NCBI RefSeq assembly: GCF_019925205.1
Contig: NC_083560.1
Location: 34,704,270 to 34,768,269, forward strand
Length of the DNA: 64,000 bases
Direction: 5' to 3'
Source: Metopolophium dirhodum
Taxonomy: Eukaryota > Arthropoda > Insecta > Hemiptera > Aphididae
The stretch's first letter is position 1; every line of letters starts with the position of its first letter. Positions 46,801 to 58,986 of this stretch are shown one piece after another. A program made the position numbers and the translations under genes. The notes below the pieces were generated by a model. The model saw nothing but the letters and a program-made list of their open reading frames with translations. It was not told the DNA's origin and did not search any database.

Positions 46801-47552
46801 GGCAATCAAATGTCAGTAAACAAATTATTTTGGTAGGCACTAAAAAGTCGTTAAGCATTTAAAATATTTAATATATAATAATATGTAAATACATCACATC
46901 AGCATTAAAATTTTTTTTTTTAATAAATAAATAATAATTATAAATTGAGATAAAATTTAAACATTGAGTACTTATATTATGTAAGGCAGACATTTATTAA
47001 GTAGATCATTGCAATTTAGAGGGGTCCCCATGTGGTGAACTAGAACATGTACTAGACTTACAATAGTGACCAAGTACCTACATACCTAGTACTAAAAATT
47101 TAACAATTATTTTTAAATGTGTTGGGGTTCAATACAATTGCATTGTCCCTTAAATGAGGCGAGTTAGCCCTGCGTGTGAAATATTTTATTTTGACTAATC
47201 TTAGATATTAAAAAATTACGAAAGCCTACTATCTTAACATACACTTTCATAAACTATTAACATAATACTATGTATTATATAGATGAGATTATATTATTTG
47301 TATATACTTACCAGCGGGTTTTAGGCCATTCATACAAAACAACAATTCGACAGACCTCTCGGGAGTCCATACAAAAGGAGATGGAGCTGGATCTAATAAC
47401 TTAAATGGCTTTTCTCCTCGTGGTTCAGCTGTTGTGGACATTTCCAAAGAAGATCCTTGTTGTGACCCAGTTGTTTGTGTTTCCGTAGAAGTTTCTCCTC
47501 GTAATGTAGCCGATAGTTTCCGCTTTGATGTACATCTTAATTTAGGTGCCAT
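43815..47552 (-). CDS. MRGBP: MRG-binding protein (MRGBP/Eaf7) homologue, four exons
   Basis: Minus-strand exons 47552-47312, 46103-45982, 45899-45818 and 43861-43815 join in phase (492 nt, 163 residues plus TAA); all introns are GT/AG with GTAAGT or GTATTT-like donors. Residues 1-55 are Ser/Thr-rich and basic (MAPKLRCTSKRKLSATLRGE). Residues about 60-130 form the Eaf7 domain: PFVWTPERSVELLFCMNGLK, then KDIWTFLHAHWDLYLAD and IEFPV, matching the VW.PE...L..A..G.KPVG and IW.HL...YD patterns of MRGBP. The short basic/acidic tail ends SQPSTSRVP. MRGBP tethers MRG15/MORF4L to the NuA4/TIP60 acetyltransferase in the nucleus. Animal MRGBP is somewhat longer, about 200 residues. The last exon is tiny and inferred from phase and acceptor alone. 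Intron 3 contains the GC island at 44015-44990. Confidence 0.75.
44015..44990. other. GC-rich, hairpin-dense island of unknown origin in intron 3
   Basis: About 0.9 kb of GC-rich DNA in an otherwise very AT-rich intron, with sharp edges. It holds many strong hairpins: GACGAAGCTTCGTC (about 44318), TAGCACTCAGTGCTA (44886), GGGTGTGCCGGAG with CCTCCGCGCGCACCC (about 44730-44763), and GGGCC-cgtggtacac-GGCCC (about 44263). Open frames occur on both strands (44348-44650 plus, 44572-44784 plus, 44431-44706 minus, 44006-44218 minus), all unrecognised, so coding is doubtful. A 13-mer direct repeat with one mismatch, tgaaattccacat and tgtaattccacat (44128-44140, 44950-44962), brackets the core. Candidates are a structured non-coding RNA, a 5'-truncated retroelement or transferred DNA. 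I do not recognise it as rRNA, RNase P, SRP or tmRNA. Confidence 0.5.
46330..47290. other. Intron 1 of the MRGBP-like gene
   Basis: AT-rich intron DNA. The 91-codon minus-strand frame at 46583-46858 has a folded-protein look (TKIGIHYYDDTIPTLYKINK) but no recognised family and no splice partners, so I leave it uncalled. Confidence 0.4.
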
Positions 47553-47745
47553 TGTGTAATGAGTTTTATTGTCAATTAAAAGGCTTAAAACTGTTTTTTT
47601 TTCGTACGATAAACCAACAGAATCGGTAATTACTGAAAAATAAAAACAGGTTTTAAACTAAAAGTTACTTCATTTATTGTTGATAATCATCATTGTCAAG
47701 TATTGTTATAATATGTTATATTATATTATTATGTTTAGGAGTCGT

Positions 47746-48035
47746 GACGTGGCGTAACTATGGACTATTTTTTTGTGAGGGGGGGGGGATATTAAATACC
47801 TCAATTTAAAATCATTAAGAGGACGTTTCACCCGCATATGTTGTCTCCGTCTTACACACGTACGACATAGCCAATGTACGTTCATTATATTAAATGTAAT
47901 ATGATATTCTTAATAGGTAGTCAATAATGATCTGAATATAATTAGTTATATTATATTAATACATTATTATGCATTAATACTTGGGATATTAATTGTAACT
48001 AACCTCTTGATAATTTTCAGTTCACCACGCCACTG
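47746..48035. mobile_element. Small TIR element with GTGGCG ends
   Basis: Left GACGTGGCGTAACTATGG followed by a run of ten or more G; right TTCACCACGCCACTG. Ends resemble those at 54171 and 56300. It contains a GAGGACGTTTCACCCGCATA MITE terminus from 47819, preceded by TTAA. Confidence 0.45.
47815..47890 (+). mobile_element. Lone terminus of the GAGGACGT MITE family
   Basis: TTAA then GAGGACGTTTCACCCGCATA, TGTTGTCTCCGTCTTACACA, CGACATAGCC. This matches the right end of 39314-39595 (inverted). No clear opposite end; GAGGTTAGTTAC on the minus strand near 48005 is a weak candidate. Confidence 0.55.
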
Positions 48036-50408
48036 GTAGTAAAATACTAATATAGTATAATTTAATACATATTAATAGTGTAAATTTGAAGCGAAATTGT
48101 GTTGCAGTGGTTATCATAATATTGTATGACTGGGAATGATAACTTTAAATTTTATCAATTTTTAAATTTTTTTATTAAATATATAAAAAAAACTATTAAA
48201 AATATTGAATAATATATGATCCAACCGATTCAAAGTAAACTTCTTTATCTAATCAAAAATGTTTACATTTTTTTTAATCGAACTACACTACATACGACTT
48301 CACACATACCTATATATATTCTATAGAAGTCCTTTATAATTTTTGTCAGTCACTAAGGTCGTTTTGACGAAAAATCCATAGGATTCGCAGGGGCTTTTTA
48401 ATGTTGTTTATCGTAATGACTCAAGTCACAGGTACTTTACCGTAACACAATGAAATAGCAATATAACATTTATAAGAGTAGCCACAGGTATGCCACATTT
48501 TTTGGTAGGTAACATAATACACCAACGAAGCAGCGACAGGTAGCATATACTTCACGATTACTCAAATTATAAATTTTCAGTAAGATAAAATTTAATAATG
48601 TTGAAAAATGTTGTCGTTGTATTCCACGACAGATAAAAAGCACATTGCTTAGGCGATCGCACAAGTGGCTATCTATAGACTACCTCCCCTAGAGCTTGAA
48701 GAGTGAACAATTTTTATAAGAAATTCGTATTGTTTTATAGCCACAAACCTATTACATTTCAACAGTTAAATTATAAACAAAGAATATTATTTTGTATTTC
48801 TATATGATTCAAGAACTCACCATTTCCAAATTACCTAAATTAAAACTATTTTTTTACGTATCTATGCTGTGCAAAAATATTATAATATTATAGTATTGAA
48901 GTTACAATAGAGGTAGAATGTAGATAGTTCAATAATCAAAAGTATGCGATTGAATTTGAATTTGCATAGGGCCTATGCATTTTTAGATCGGGCCTTTTCA
49001 TAACTATTTTACGTAAAGGTTATAAATTAACAGTTAACTAAACCGTCCTATTGTTCGAATATGGGCCGGTAAAAAATATGTTCGCAGCACATGGCTGAAA
49101 TTCCGCACACGCCAAACTATAAGCAATTAGCTGATATCACGTGGCGTTATTGACGCGTGCAATTTTTAAGGTTCTGTGACACTCAGTGCGGTCATGTAAA
49201 CATAATAATATCAACGTTCAAAACCACAGACATGGTATCGGGCCTGGCCACTTCCACCATGTTTTGAAAACGCGAATAAATAATTATGCTAATATATTGC
49301 TAGCAATCGAGGTCATCCGCCGCCACCGCAAGCCGAACGTGAACGTCAGGTAGAATAAATTGGCGTACGACGTTTTCGGGCGACCGAACAACATTATTGC
49401 TATTGACGACTCGCCTTCAAGGCTTCAGCCGATACCTCGAAGGAACGGGAGGGTGATAAAAATATCTTATCTTTCAGAAAACCGACACAAAATCAAACTC
49501 CACCAAACATCGGGGTATATTTAATAATTATATTAGTTATTATATTAGGTAATGTATTATAATCCGACGTGAGTTTGGTCAATATCATAATATAATATAA
49601 TTTTCATAATAGAAATATGAATTTTAGAGTACTGACATGTGCAGCAAATTTTAAATACATAATATATTCAAGAGGATTGACTGTGTTTTCTAACAAAATA
49701 TAATTAGGTCAATTGTGTGAATATTTTGCCAATTATAATAATTTCCCTGATCGATGGGATTAGGCAGTAGGCATAGTCTTTAAAGCAAAAATGTTAAATA
49801 TAATCTAATATAATATTACCTATGTGTCTCATACCAGCTTAACACGTGCTTAGATTTACACATAATAACTCATAATCGATTATATCGTTACTCGTTGAGG
49901 TTACATTAAAATCATAAAATATAATTGTACATAATTTACTCAAACATTCAAACGACGCGACGATCATGAATCGATTGCGTAAAATGCGTTCAACGAATGT
50001 TTTCAAAAATGTTTAAATGCATAGTTAAAATATAATATGAATATGCCTAATAAATTAGAAAATAATAAGTGTATAAATTATTTAAGGTGGCTTGAACAAT
50101 ATGCAATTACAAATAATTTTTATTCAAAAACTAAAGTATACTCCACTCACGTTAAGATCGTGACCAGTTAACATGGGGAAAAAACAGTTTTAGACAGTGA
50201 ACTGATCATGTTCTTAAGGGTATTCGACCCGCCCGTGATTTCTACCGAAATAGACTATCTTTTTCCAAATGTATTGATTGTCCTAGTAATCGAAATCGGA
50301 AACAAATCCCGATCACATATTTGAATTTTTATAGAGTTAACTCGAAAACGACTATTTCACTTTTTTTAAATTGGTAATTAGAACCATTTGAACCATTCAA
50401 AGTTTTTC
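48036..50408. other. Spacer; GC-richer patch at 49040-49450
   Basis: No gene seen. The patch with CGCCGCCACCGCAAGCCGAA and TGGCGTACGACGTTTTCGGG could be a promoter or old exon; I see no open frame with splice borders that supports either. The frame 48470-48664 (minus) is unrecognised. Confidence 0.35.
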
Positions 50409-50905
50409 ATTTTAGATTCTGAGCGGAGTGAGGAAGCTAGTGGTTTTACAATGGTGTTTATTTTTTTTTCTTCCTGTATACAAAATTTCTACCAGAAAGA
50501 GTGCTTTGATTTCCACATATAGTATCTTATCTTTTAGCAAATTGGGTCAAGATAGCACTTTAAATAGGTCATTTTTCGATTTTCTCAATTGTTATTTAAT
50601 GCCATGGGGAGAACCACCGACAAATCACGAAAAACCGCTAAAAATGTGATTTTAATTTCTAACGCTTTGTTTATCTCTATAGAAATGAATAAAAATAATA
50701 ATATAATATGAATTCAACTTACAGGCTATAACAAATAATAACAATATAAAATACCCAGACTGACAAACCTTCTACGCTCAGAATCGTTTTTCTTATACAA
50801 TGATAATATTATATCATTGAATTCAAGTTGAATACACAATCCATTATACATTGACCCACTTATAACCTACTGTACAGCAGAGTGATATCTACTTACCCGC
50901 TTTTA
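50409..50905 (-). repeat. R1 repeat, short form, inverted
   Basis: Tail TTTTAGATTCTGAGCGGAGT at 50409; head CTGTACAGCAGAGTGATATC then CTACTTACCCGC ending near 50905. The middle matches the other short copies. The frame 50428-50649 is the repeat read in the sense of the window. Confidence 0.8.
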
Positions 50906-50946
50906 AAAATTTAAAATTTAATGAATTTTAAAATAATGGACATATT

Positions 50947-52434
50947 GAAAAAGGTGGATAAGTGGATGTCACTCTACTGTACAGTAGGTTACAAGTGGGT
51001 CACTGTATGGATGGTGTTAAATTTGAATTCAATGATATAATATCATTGTATAAGAAAAACGATTCTGAGCGAAAACGGTCAGTCAGCCTATGATATTACC
51101 AAGTATATTTGATGATATTATTTTGAATAAAGTAATTTATATAATATAACCTATTTACGTGGAGCCTTGTTTTAAATTTTCAATCCTTAGCCATACAAAT
51201 TAAACATTTTATACATTTTTAACTACAAAATAATAAATAAATTATAAATTTGATAAATGTTGTCAACATTTGAACTTGAAATGCTTATAAAAAAAATTGT
51301 GCATATGTATTTTTAATATTTTTCAACTGTTATTAGAATGATATATCAGGAGCCGTATATTAAATTTTCACGCTTTTTTACCCAACAAATACAATTTTAT
51401 AGATATTTATAGAAAAAAAAACTAAAAAAAATTGAAAACTGACAATGTCCGTGAACAGCTCAAAAAGAGTCAAAATATTTTCAAAATTGTATGGTGTATA
51501 GAAAATGCTAATATAAATATTCAGTGAAATTTTCAAGTATCTACAGTCATTCGTTTTTTAATTACAATAAAATAAGAAAATTGTTACATGAGAAATTGAG
51601 TGAATATCAAATGTTGTAAGAATATAAATTTCAGACGTTCATAAAAATTTAATTTGACTTTCTTGTAGACATTTTTTTTTTGGATAATCTTGTATTATAT
51701 TTTAAAATCTTAGATTTAAAAAGAAAAATCTTTATGAATTCTTAACTCAAAATAATTTGCTAATTTTCATGATTTTTCCGTATTTTGTCAAAATTTGAAC
51801 TTTAAATGCTTATAAATAAAAACTGTGACAAAGGATTTTTAATTTTTTTCATCTGCACTTGAAAATATAGCCTAGGAGCCTTCTATTAAATTTTCAAGCT
51901 TTTTTACTCAACAGATAATATTTTATTGATATTTATAGAAAAAAAAACTAAAAAAATTGAAAACTGACAATGTCCGTAAACAGCTCAAAAAGAGTCAAAA
52001 TATTTTCAAAATTTCATCATGTATAGGAAATGCTAATAAAAATATTCAGTGAAATTTTCATGTCATTACGGTCATTTGTTTTAGAGTTACACCAAAAACC
52101 AAAATCGATTTTGTCGAAAACAGATTTTTCGTAAAAATTCCCGTTTTTCTTTAATTTTTCTTTTGTTTTTCACGTCGCTTTTGAAAACTACAGCGAAATT
52201 TTTGATTTTAACCCCCCAAAGTACCAACTAGATTCACTTTCCTATCAGAAAAGTTACTGTTGAAGAAAATCCAAGCACTTTTACTGTCCTAAAAGGTGAT
52301 GACGGTACAAAAAATTTATTTTTGTATCTGTCATCAGTGATGACAGATACAAAAATAAAAAAAAATTAAAAATTAAAAAAAAACACACATCATTGTAAAA
52401 TCAATACATTCATCGCTTCTCTCAGAATCTAAAA
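50947..52434 (+). repeat. R1 repeat, long form, near full length
   Basis: Head AAAAAGGTGGATAAGTGGAT at 50949; tail ATCAATACATTCATCGCTTC then TCTCAGAATCTAAAA ending at 52434. It contains two copies of the AAACTGACAATGTCCGT...CAGCTCAAAAAGAGTCAAAA block (51427 and 51960) and CTTTTACTGTCCTAAAAGG. It starts 42 bp from the head of the inverted short copy, so the two are head to head. Confidence 0.8.
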
Positions 52435-54170
52435 TGTAAGAAAGTCATTTTCAAGTAAACTTCATGACGAATTCAAATATGTTTTTCAGCATAATATTAT
52501 TATGTATTTGATTATTAGAGCAGTCTGTACGATTGGCAAAAATGTATAGGTACTTTTAGACGAAAAAAAAATAATAGTTAATAATGTTCGCGACGGTACG
52601 TTTTTACATGTGCATGTGCGTGCAATCGGTGGGGCAAGGAAGTCACTCGCTATGCAAACACATACACGCCACGTGCTATTAAAATTGCCTATACAGAACT
52701 CCTTAAAAACGGTCGGCATGCATTCGCGTTTATTCATTATTTTGCACAACAAAGCATTCTTTGAATATTATACAACTTATTGTAAATAAACATTTTTTGT
52801 CGTACGCAATTGTTTTGCTATTACAAAAATTGTTTCCGTCAGAAAATCGTACTTATATGATAATATTATGTAATTTACATATTATTATATATTATCGATT
52901 GGTTCGTAAAATATATTTAAAAAACAAAATTAAGTAAAGAGTAGTTTCTGTAATGTTGTCACAAACAAGTTGTATACCTACTTACAATGAAACAATATAA
53001 TTTATTTACTATCAAATTGTCTTGAAAATAAGTTATTTCGTTACGGTGACTTGTAACTCAAGTTGAGTTACTCCCCGCAACGCTGAATTAACGAGACGTA
53101 CTGATTATAATTATATAATGTAATATAGTATGTATTATCGTACTTATGGTAATGCGATGGTGAAACGACGTCGGTGCAAGAGTACGATGGTTGAGGCAAA
53201 AGACAACAATATCACACTAGAACGCGTCCGAAACGACTGAATGGCTGAACGGCTGAATGAATGGAAAATGCGTCTGCAGCGTAGACCAATCTCTATACTG
53301 TACAATAATCTATAATATTATTAAGTTCAGTACGACGTTGTCTACGATTTCAACCGAACCTAACCGAAATATGTCAACGTTACTAAAAAAAGTACAAACA
53401 TATTGTGAATTGTGATGATATTTATTATTTATAAGATCAAAATAACATCTTATACTTACATAATATATTTCGAATATTTAAATCTTCAAATTGTTATCAC
53501 ATTCCGCCTTGGGAATTTGTTGGTTATCCGTCGATTGTCCGTCCCTGCTCTATAGTCACTGAGGAATTCTGAGGAATGCACTCGTGCACAATGCACGTCA
53601 TTGTACGCCGCCGCTGCCGAGTCCCTCGGAGTAGCGCGTGGCCTTACGGCGCGTGCGCGCACCTCGTGGATCGAAGGACGGTAAAGTACCGAATGCGCAT
53701 GCGTGTGCGCTACGCCGCGGTTGCCGACCCGACGGTAGAAGAAGAGACCGTCCCCGGTTTCGTTGTAATATTATTCTTCTTCCGATTTCGACAGAACAGT
53801 AGTAATAATATCGAGGCGCACATATCAACATTTTTTTTTCACGACAAACCCCTAATTCAGATCGGTACAAATGACAAAACACACTGAAAATGATTAATAT
53901 TACGCTCATTAATGATCATTAAAAAAACAAAGATATTATTATAAACCTATATTACGTAAACTGAGAATTAAGACCGTCTTCATAGTATTATGTTTCTTGT
54001 CTGTGGTTTTTACCGTCACGTCATAACATGTCATAATAATGTCATAATAATATGTTTATACTTTGAACAAGTACAGTACAAGTAAACAATTTTTTTTCTT
54101 GAGAAGAACAGCCGCGTTATAATAATATAATGTTATTGTATTTCCGATTTCGATGGAATAATATTAGGGC
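52435..54170. other. Spacer; GC-rich promoter-like patch at 53500-53790
   Basis: 53590-53760 is rich in CpG and holds GCGCGTGCGCGCAC and GCGCATGCGTGTGCGC, close to NRF-1/Ewg sites. Open frames on both strands there (53576-53887 plus, 53598-53909 minus) have Arg-rich products and are probably composition effects. 52590-52720 carries a motif (AAATTGCCTATACAGAACTC, CTTAAAAACGGT) shared with 59940-59985. Confidence 0.4.
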
Positions 54171-55013
54171 CAGTGGCGTGTGCGGTGGTTATATAGGCAC
54201 CAAAAAAATAAACCGTATAATTTAAAAAGAAAAGTTGCGGTAACCATCGGGAGGAAGGAAAATAACTAACAACTATTGAAACTTAAATCATTATACCTAC
54301 CTAAATATATATTATCAAACAGATAATATTACGTGAACATTTGATGTTATTAAACCTTTATATTTACTGTAACACCTATTTGTAAAAAAAAATGTATCTT
54401 ATCCCAATGACCAAGTTGCCGAGGGTTATTTCTTTAATAAAAAAAAAAAATAAAAAATATTACATGACGGAAGCATATACGATTCGTATGCTAGGAGGAC
54501 ACAACAGCGGCACGAGACGTACCCACTTGTCTACCTTTTTAAAAATTAATTTGATTTTTTTGTAATAACTATTATTTTGTTATCTATGTAAGAGATTACC
54601 TACATTTGCAGGAGTTTACCAATCCCCATATAATACCTATTGCAAACCTAAACAGTAAACAGGTATAATATACCTAAACAATAAAATAATTTAATTTCAT
54701 TATTTATTTTTATATAACATAATACCTATACAGCTAATAATTGAGTAAATTATTATTCCTAGGTCCCGGATGTCGATGACTTTTGAATCGTTTTTTGGAA
54801 CATCATACTAAGTAGACGATGCTTTATTAGCTTAAATTGTGTTCCAATAACACACGGATCTATGTAACTAATTTATTAATGTTAATTTTTTTTCTTGTTC
54901 TTAGGCTGTTAATGTGATTTTTAAATCAATTTTCGGAAGTTTTTGTGCATTTTATTTTTTAATTTTACGATTATTGAGAGAAAAATTATTACAAGTTAAT
55001 TATCCGTCATTAT

Positions 55014-56165
55014 TAGGGCTAGGATTTATATGCAATAACAAATTGTAAAATATGCATTTTATTTACCAAAATATGCAAAAATATGCAAAAATAAATTTTT
55101 AATTTACTATTTTACCATCCGTTTTAAAAACGTCACTGGAAAATTCTTCAACAAAATGACGTCCCCTTGGCACTTTCACTTTGAACTTTCATCATTTTAT
55201 AAAACTTAAATTGTTAAGTATAAATGTCCACACATTTAGCAACACACGACATACTAATAAAATAATTTTGTGCTGTCTCACTGTATAACAATGTGTAAGT
55301 AATTCTATCAGTTGTCCGACCAAAATAAGATTAGATAGGTAGTATTTATACTATATATATTTACGACAAATCAACGGATAAACCAAAAACTATCGATTTC
55401 AAGAAATAAACACCATTTCAAATTCACAATAACTTATAATAATTTAAAAATTTAAGTTAAAAAAAATCAAATGCTCAAAAATCTATGAATATGCAATTAT
55501 ATGCACTGTGTTCAACGTGTGTGAAGTTGGCCTCCCATATCGGGAAAATCGATCCGGACCAATTGTAAGGCCGATATGGGAGGGGGGGCTGGGATGGATT
55601 TTTGGAAACTCGCCAGAGGGTAGGGGTTTAATTTGCAGACTCTGAAAACCAACTTACAAATACTTACAAATGAATATCTTTAATTGGTCTGGATCGATTT
55701 GCCCGATATGGGGGGGGGGGGGGCAACTTCACACACGTTTATGTTCAAAATATGCAAAAATATGCAAAAATATGCAAAAAAAAAATTCTTCTATTTAAAC
55801 GAGAATAAGCCAAAACGTGGACAAATCCGACAACCAATCAATTTGGACTTAAGGAAAAAAAACACGCAAATGCATATAAATCCTAGTCATTATTATGTAT
55901 ATTTTTATATTTTCCACAAATCGAAAAGAAACCACAACTTTACGTATGTATAGGTAGGTACCTATATAAACTGTAAATTTTAATTTTAAAACCAATAAAT
56001 TATTGTATTAACTTTGAAAGTGGTTGCAAGAGTGTTTGTTAAGTATTTAAGTCATAACTCATAAAAATAGAGCAATTTTTAGGGCATTTGTTGTGTTTTT
56101 ATGTCGTAAATGCATCTTCTTAGGGCATTTCTATAGGTATTTTGTGCAACAACATCCGGGCCCTA
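55014..56165. mobile_element. hAT-like element with TAGGGCT ends and TATGCAAA interior
   Basis: Left TAGGGCTAGGATTTATATGC; right TTGTGCAACAACATCCGGGC then CCTA. The interior is rich in AATATGCAAAAATATGCAAA (55068, 55750), as in 20329-20937. It is split by the small element at 55515-55741. Confidence 0.55.
55515..55741. mobile_element. 227-bp MITE with 50-bp inverted ends and a G run
   Basis: Left ACGTGTGTGAAGTTGGCCTC, CCATATCGGG, AAATCGATCCGGACCAATT; right AATTGGTCTGGATCGATTTG, CCCGATATGG, a long G run, CAACTTCACACACGT. TGTTCA occurs directly before (55509-55514) and after (55742-55747), a likely 6-bp target duplication. Confidence 0.7.
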
Positions 56166-56300
56166 ATAATTGTAATATCTAAAATAAAATAATCTATATT
56201 ATATTATACAACATGAAAATATATTGCCAATCGACATAATATAAATTAAATTAATTTTTTTTTTCTGTTTTACATTGCTTGCTCTGACCTCGCGCCACTG

Positions 56301-58735
56301 GTTTAGATAAAGTGTTGTTATTAATTAAAAATTTTTTTATTTTTTTTATCACTCTTTCGCTTGTATAACTTACAGACGTTTTCTTCGTCAATACAATTAA
56401 AATGAATAGTTTATTTCATACATTTATAGTAGGTATATTATATACAATTTTTTATAATAACTAATAAAATAATTAAAAATACTTCATATTTATTTCAATT
56501 ACATGTATGATTTGAATGTGTTCTTTTTCATATTTTTAATTAACAATTGATATTATCTTAGCTTGATAATTTTGGTTGAATTTAAATTTATTTTAAAAAA
56601 AATCATTGACAAATGACAAAAATTAGTCATTCTAAATATTTTTTATAACAAGGGTTTAGTAAAATCCAAAAACTGAAATTCGAGGCTGAAAATAGAAATG
56701 TATTTGATTATAATACTGGTGGTAACAACGGTCTTGGTGGAAAAGTGGAACACCCAAATGTCACCAGTGCATTTTTTGACCTTCAAAAATAAATATAAAC
56801 TCCACTGGTTCTAAATTAATGTACATTTTACAGATATTAGAAAATAATTAAAATTCAAACTAATGTTTACAACTATATGATTAAGACGTATAGTTTGGAA
56901 AAAATAGTATTACGCGTTATATTTGTTTTATCAGAACAGAACGTCAACTTGACAAATGTTTTACTAGATAATGTGTAAAATAATTAAAATATAATCATAA
57001 TCTATACGATAATAATTAAAAATCAATTATTTAAGCAATGAAAAATAATATGAAAGTCTACGAGCATATAGCTGACTGTGACATTAAACGCTTAGTGTGA
57101 TTCATTTTAGTCCTAAATTTGGAACATAAAATGTGTGTTATTGTTAACCATTATAATACAATTAAGTCTTAACTTTAATTAATAATTTAAAAAAACAAAA
57201 TTAGCCAAAAAATAATGTCAGTGTAGGTCATAATTTTCTAGGTAGGTAGTTAAAATGTTTAATCGCTGTGTAATTCACGATCGCCTATTATATTGTGTTC
57301 GATTGCTATTAAAATTAAAAATATTTTAGTTTGGACGGTCTATTAATGGCTGTACGATATGTTAATATATGTTACACTGATCACACAGTGAATAATGATA
57401 TTATAATATATAACAGCTATACAAAAAGAAAATAATAATGTGTAAGCCACGACAATAATCAGAGAACTATTATTTAAAACCACTATGTAGATAATACGGC
57501 GATGAGGTCACTTCCCAGTTTCATAATATGGATAGTTTTTAGATTTTTTGAAGATGTGAAGATGTCATTTAATGGTCAAGGTTATTCGATATTTCAAATT
57601 TAAATATATTATAACATAGGTATCTACTACCATAAGTCCCATTTCTCTTGTTGTTTTGTAATAGTCAGTATATGGTAATAATATGTAAATGTGAGCCACC
57701 GCATAACTTAGATGAGTTTCAGTTTAAACTAAACCTCCTCCTCCTCCCTTCTCACCATATACGAACCGTACAAACGAGTATGCTAATTAAATATTAATGA
57801 TATAAACTATCATGTACTTATGTAATATATACTAGCTGAATTATTTGAACTCGCCCGGGTTAGAATTAATCTATGTTTGAATGTTTCTATACCGTTTTTA
57901 ATTATGTTTCTGTTGAAATATATTATATACATAATACAAACACAGTTAGATACATTTCACTTTATGATTTTCTACTTTTTAATATTCTGGACGTATTTAT
58001 TTTTTATGTCAACTTAAAAAGTGGACATCGATTCAACGAACGATTAATACAAACTTAAATCATATATAAATATATATATATATCGTTAGATTGGTATTCG
58101 TCTTTACTCTCTATACGTGATTACATTAAAAATATGTCCAAAATTAAGAAGGAAAATCGTAAGAGTTATCGCTCACTGTAATATTGTGTTAATTTAGTAC
58201 CTAAGTATATTTGATTTTAAGATTTGCTTTTTTCAAAAAATGTATTAGTTTGTAAAAATTATAATATTACGCCGTATTTCTAATAATTATAATAGTTAGG
58301 TATAGTATTACAAATAAACAAATATAAACCATTTAAATAAGCGATACAATTTTGATTTTCGTTGAATAAATTAGCCTCTCTATAATAATAATTAAATAAT
58401 TAATGATAACATAATATGTATTGACATCGCTGCGTGGTCGTTGTCTAAGTTCTTTTCCGAGACAAAAACATCATTATATTTTATTTATTTGGCCAGTCGT
58501 GAGTAAATATTCTAGATGGACTGAACAATTAAAATTATCAATTGATTTTCCAACATAAATACCATAACATAACAACGAACATGAAAGACCTTTTAACTGA
58601 CAATTAAGTACTAAAAAAATATTAAAACCATTTGTTGATAAAAAAGTCTAGACATTATACGAAATATTAAAATGTCGAATATCACTGATTTGTATAATAT
58701 TATTAAATATTTTAATAAGTTACTACGGCGAATAA
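56301..58735. other. AT-rich spacer, no gene seen
   Basis: No exon-like block was recognised. CCTCCTCCTCCTCCC lies near 57736. The frame 57873-58058 is hydrophobic and low-complexity and is not called. Confidence 0.4.
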
Positions 58736-58986
58736 CAGTGGTCTTTCTCTAGGTGCATTGCCACGAGTTAATGAAAGGTTTTTTTTACGATAATTATACT
58801 TATTAAACATAATATATATTATTATACCTAACATGATAAAATAAAAATTAATAAATAAATATTAATATGAATACAATAAAGTACGATTTTTTTTACAATG
58901 ACCTGAAAAAAATCAATTCCGAGACATGTGCCGTGAAAATAGTATTGTGAAGAGCTCAGTGTTTCAATAAAGGTTGAAAATCACTG
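58736..58986. mobile_element. 251-bp hAT-type MITE with 8-bp duplication
   Basis: Left CAGTGGTCTTTCTCTAGGTG and right AAAGGTTGAAAATCACTG form hAT-type ends; GTGCCGTGAAAAT lies inside the right end. Flanks gcgaataa and gcctataa agree at 6 of 8. Confidence 0.7.

Larger units (their letters stand above)
54171..56300. mobile_element. TIR element with CAGTGGCGTG ends hosting nested insertions
   Basis: Left CAGTGGCGTGTGCGG and right CTCGCGCCACTG pair over about 10 bp. The outer element's own DNA is 54171-55013 and 56166-56300; the rest is an inserted element. No duplication at the flanks was recognised. Confidence 0.4.

Noticed and set aside
46583..46858. Minus-strand gene within intron 1 of the MRGBP-like gene
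   Set aside because: Product not recognised and no neighbouring exons; it could be chance or an old insertion.
53576..53909. Arg-rich genes on both strands
   Set aside because: Overlapping opposite frames in a CpG-rich patch, products of biased composition, no splice or family support.
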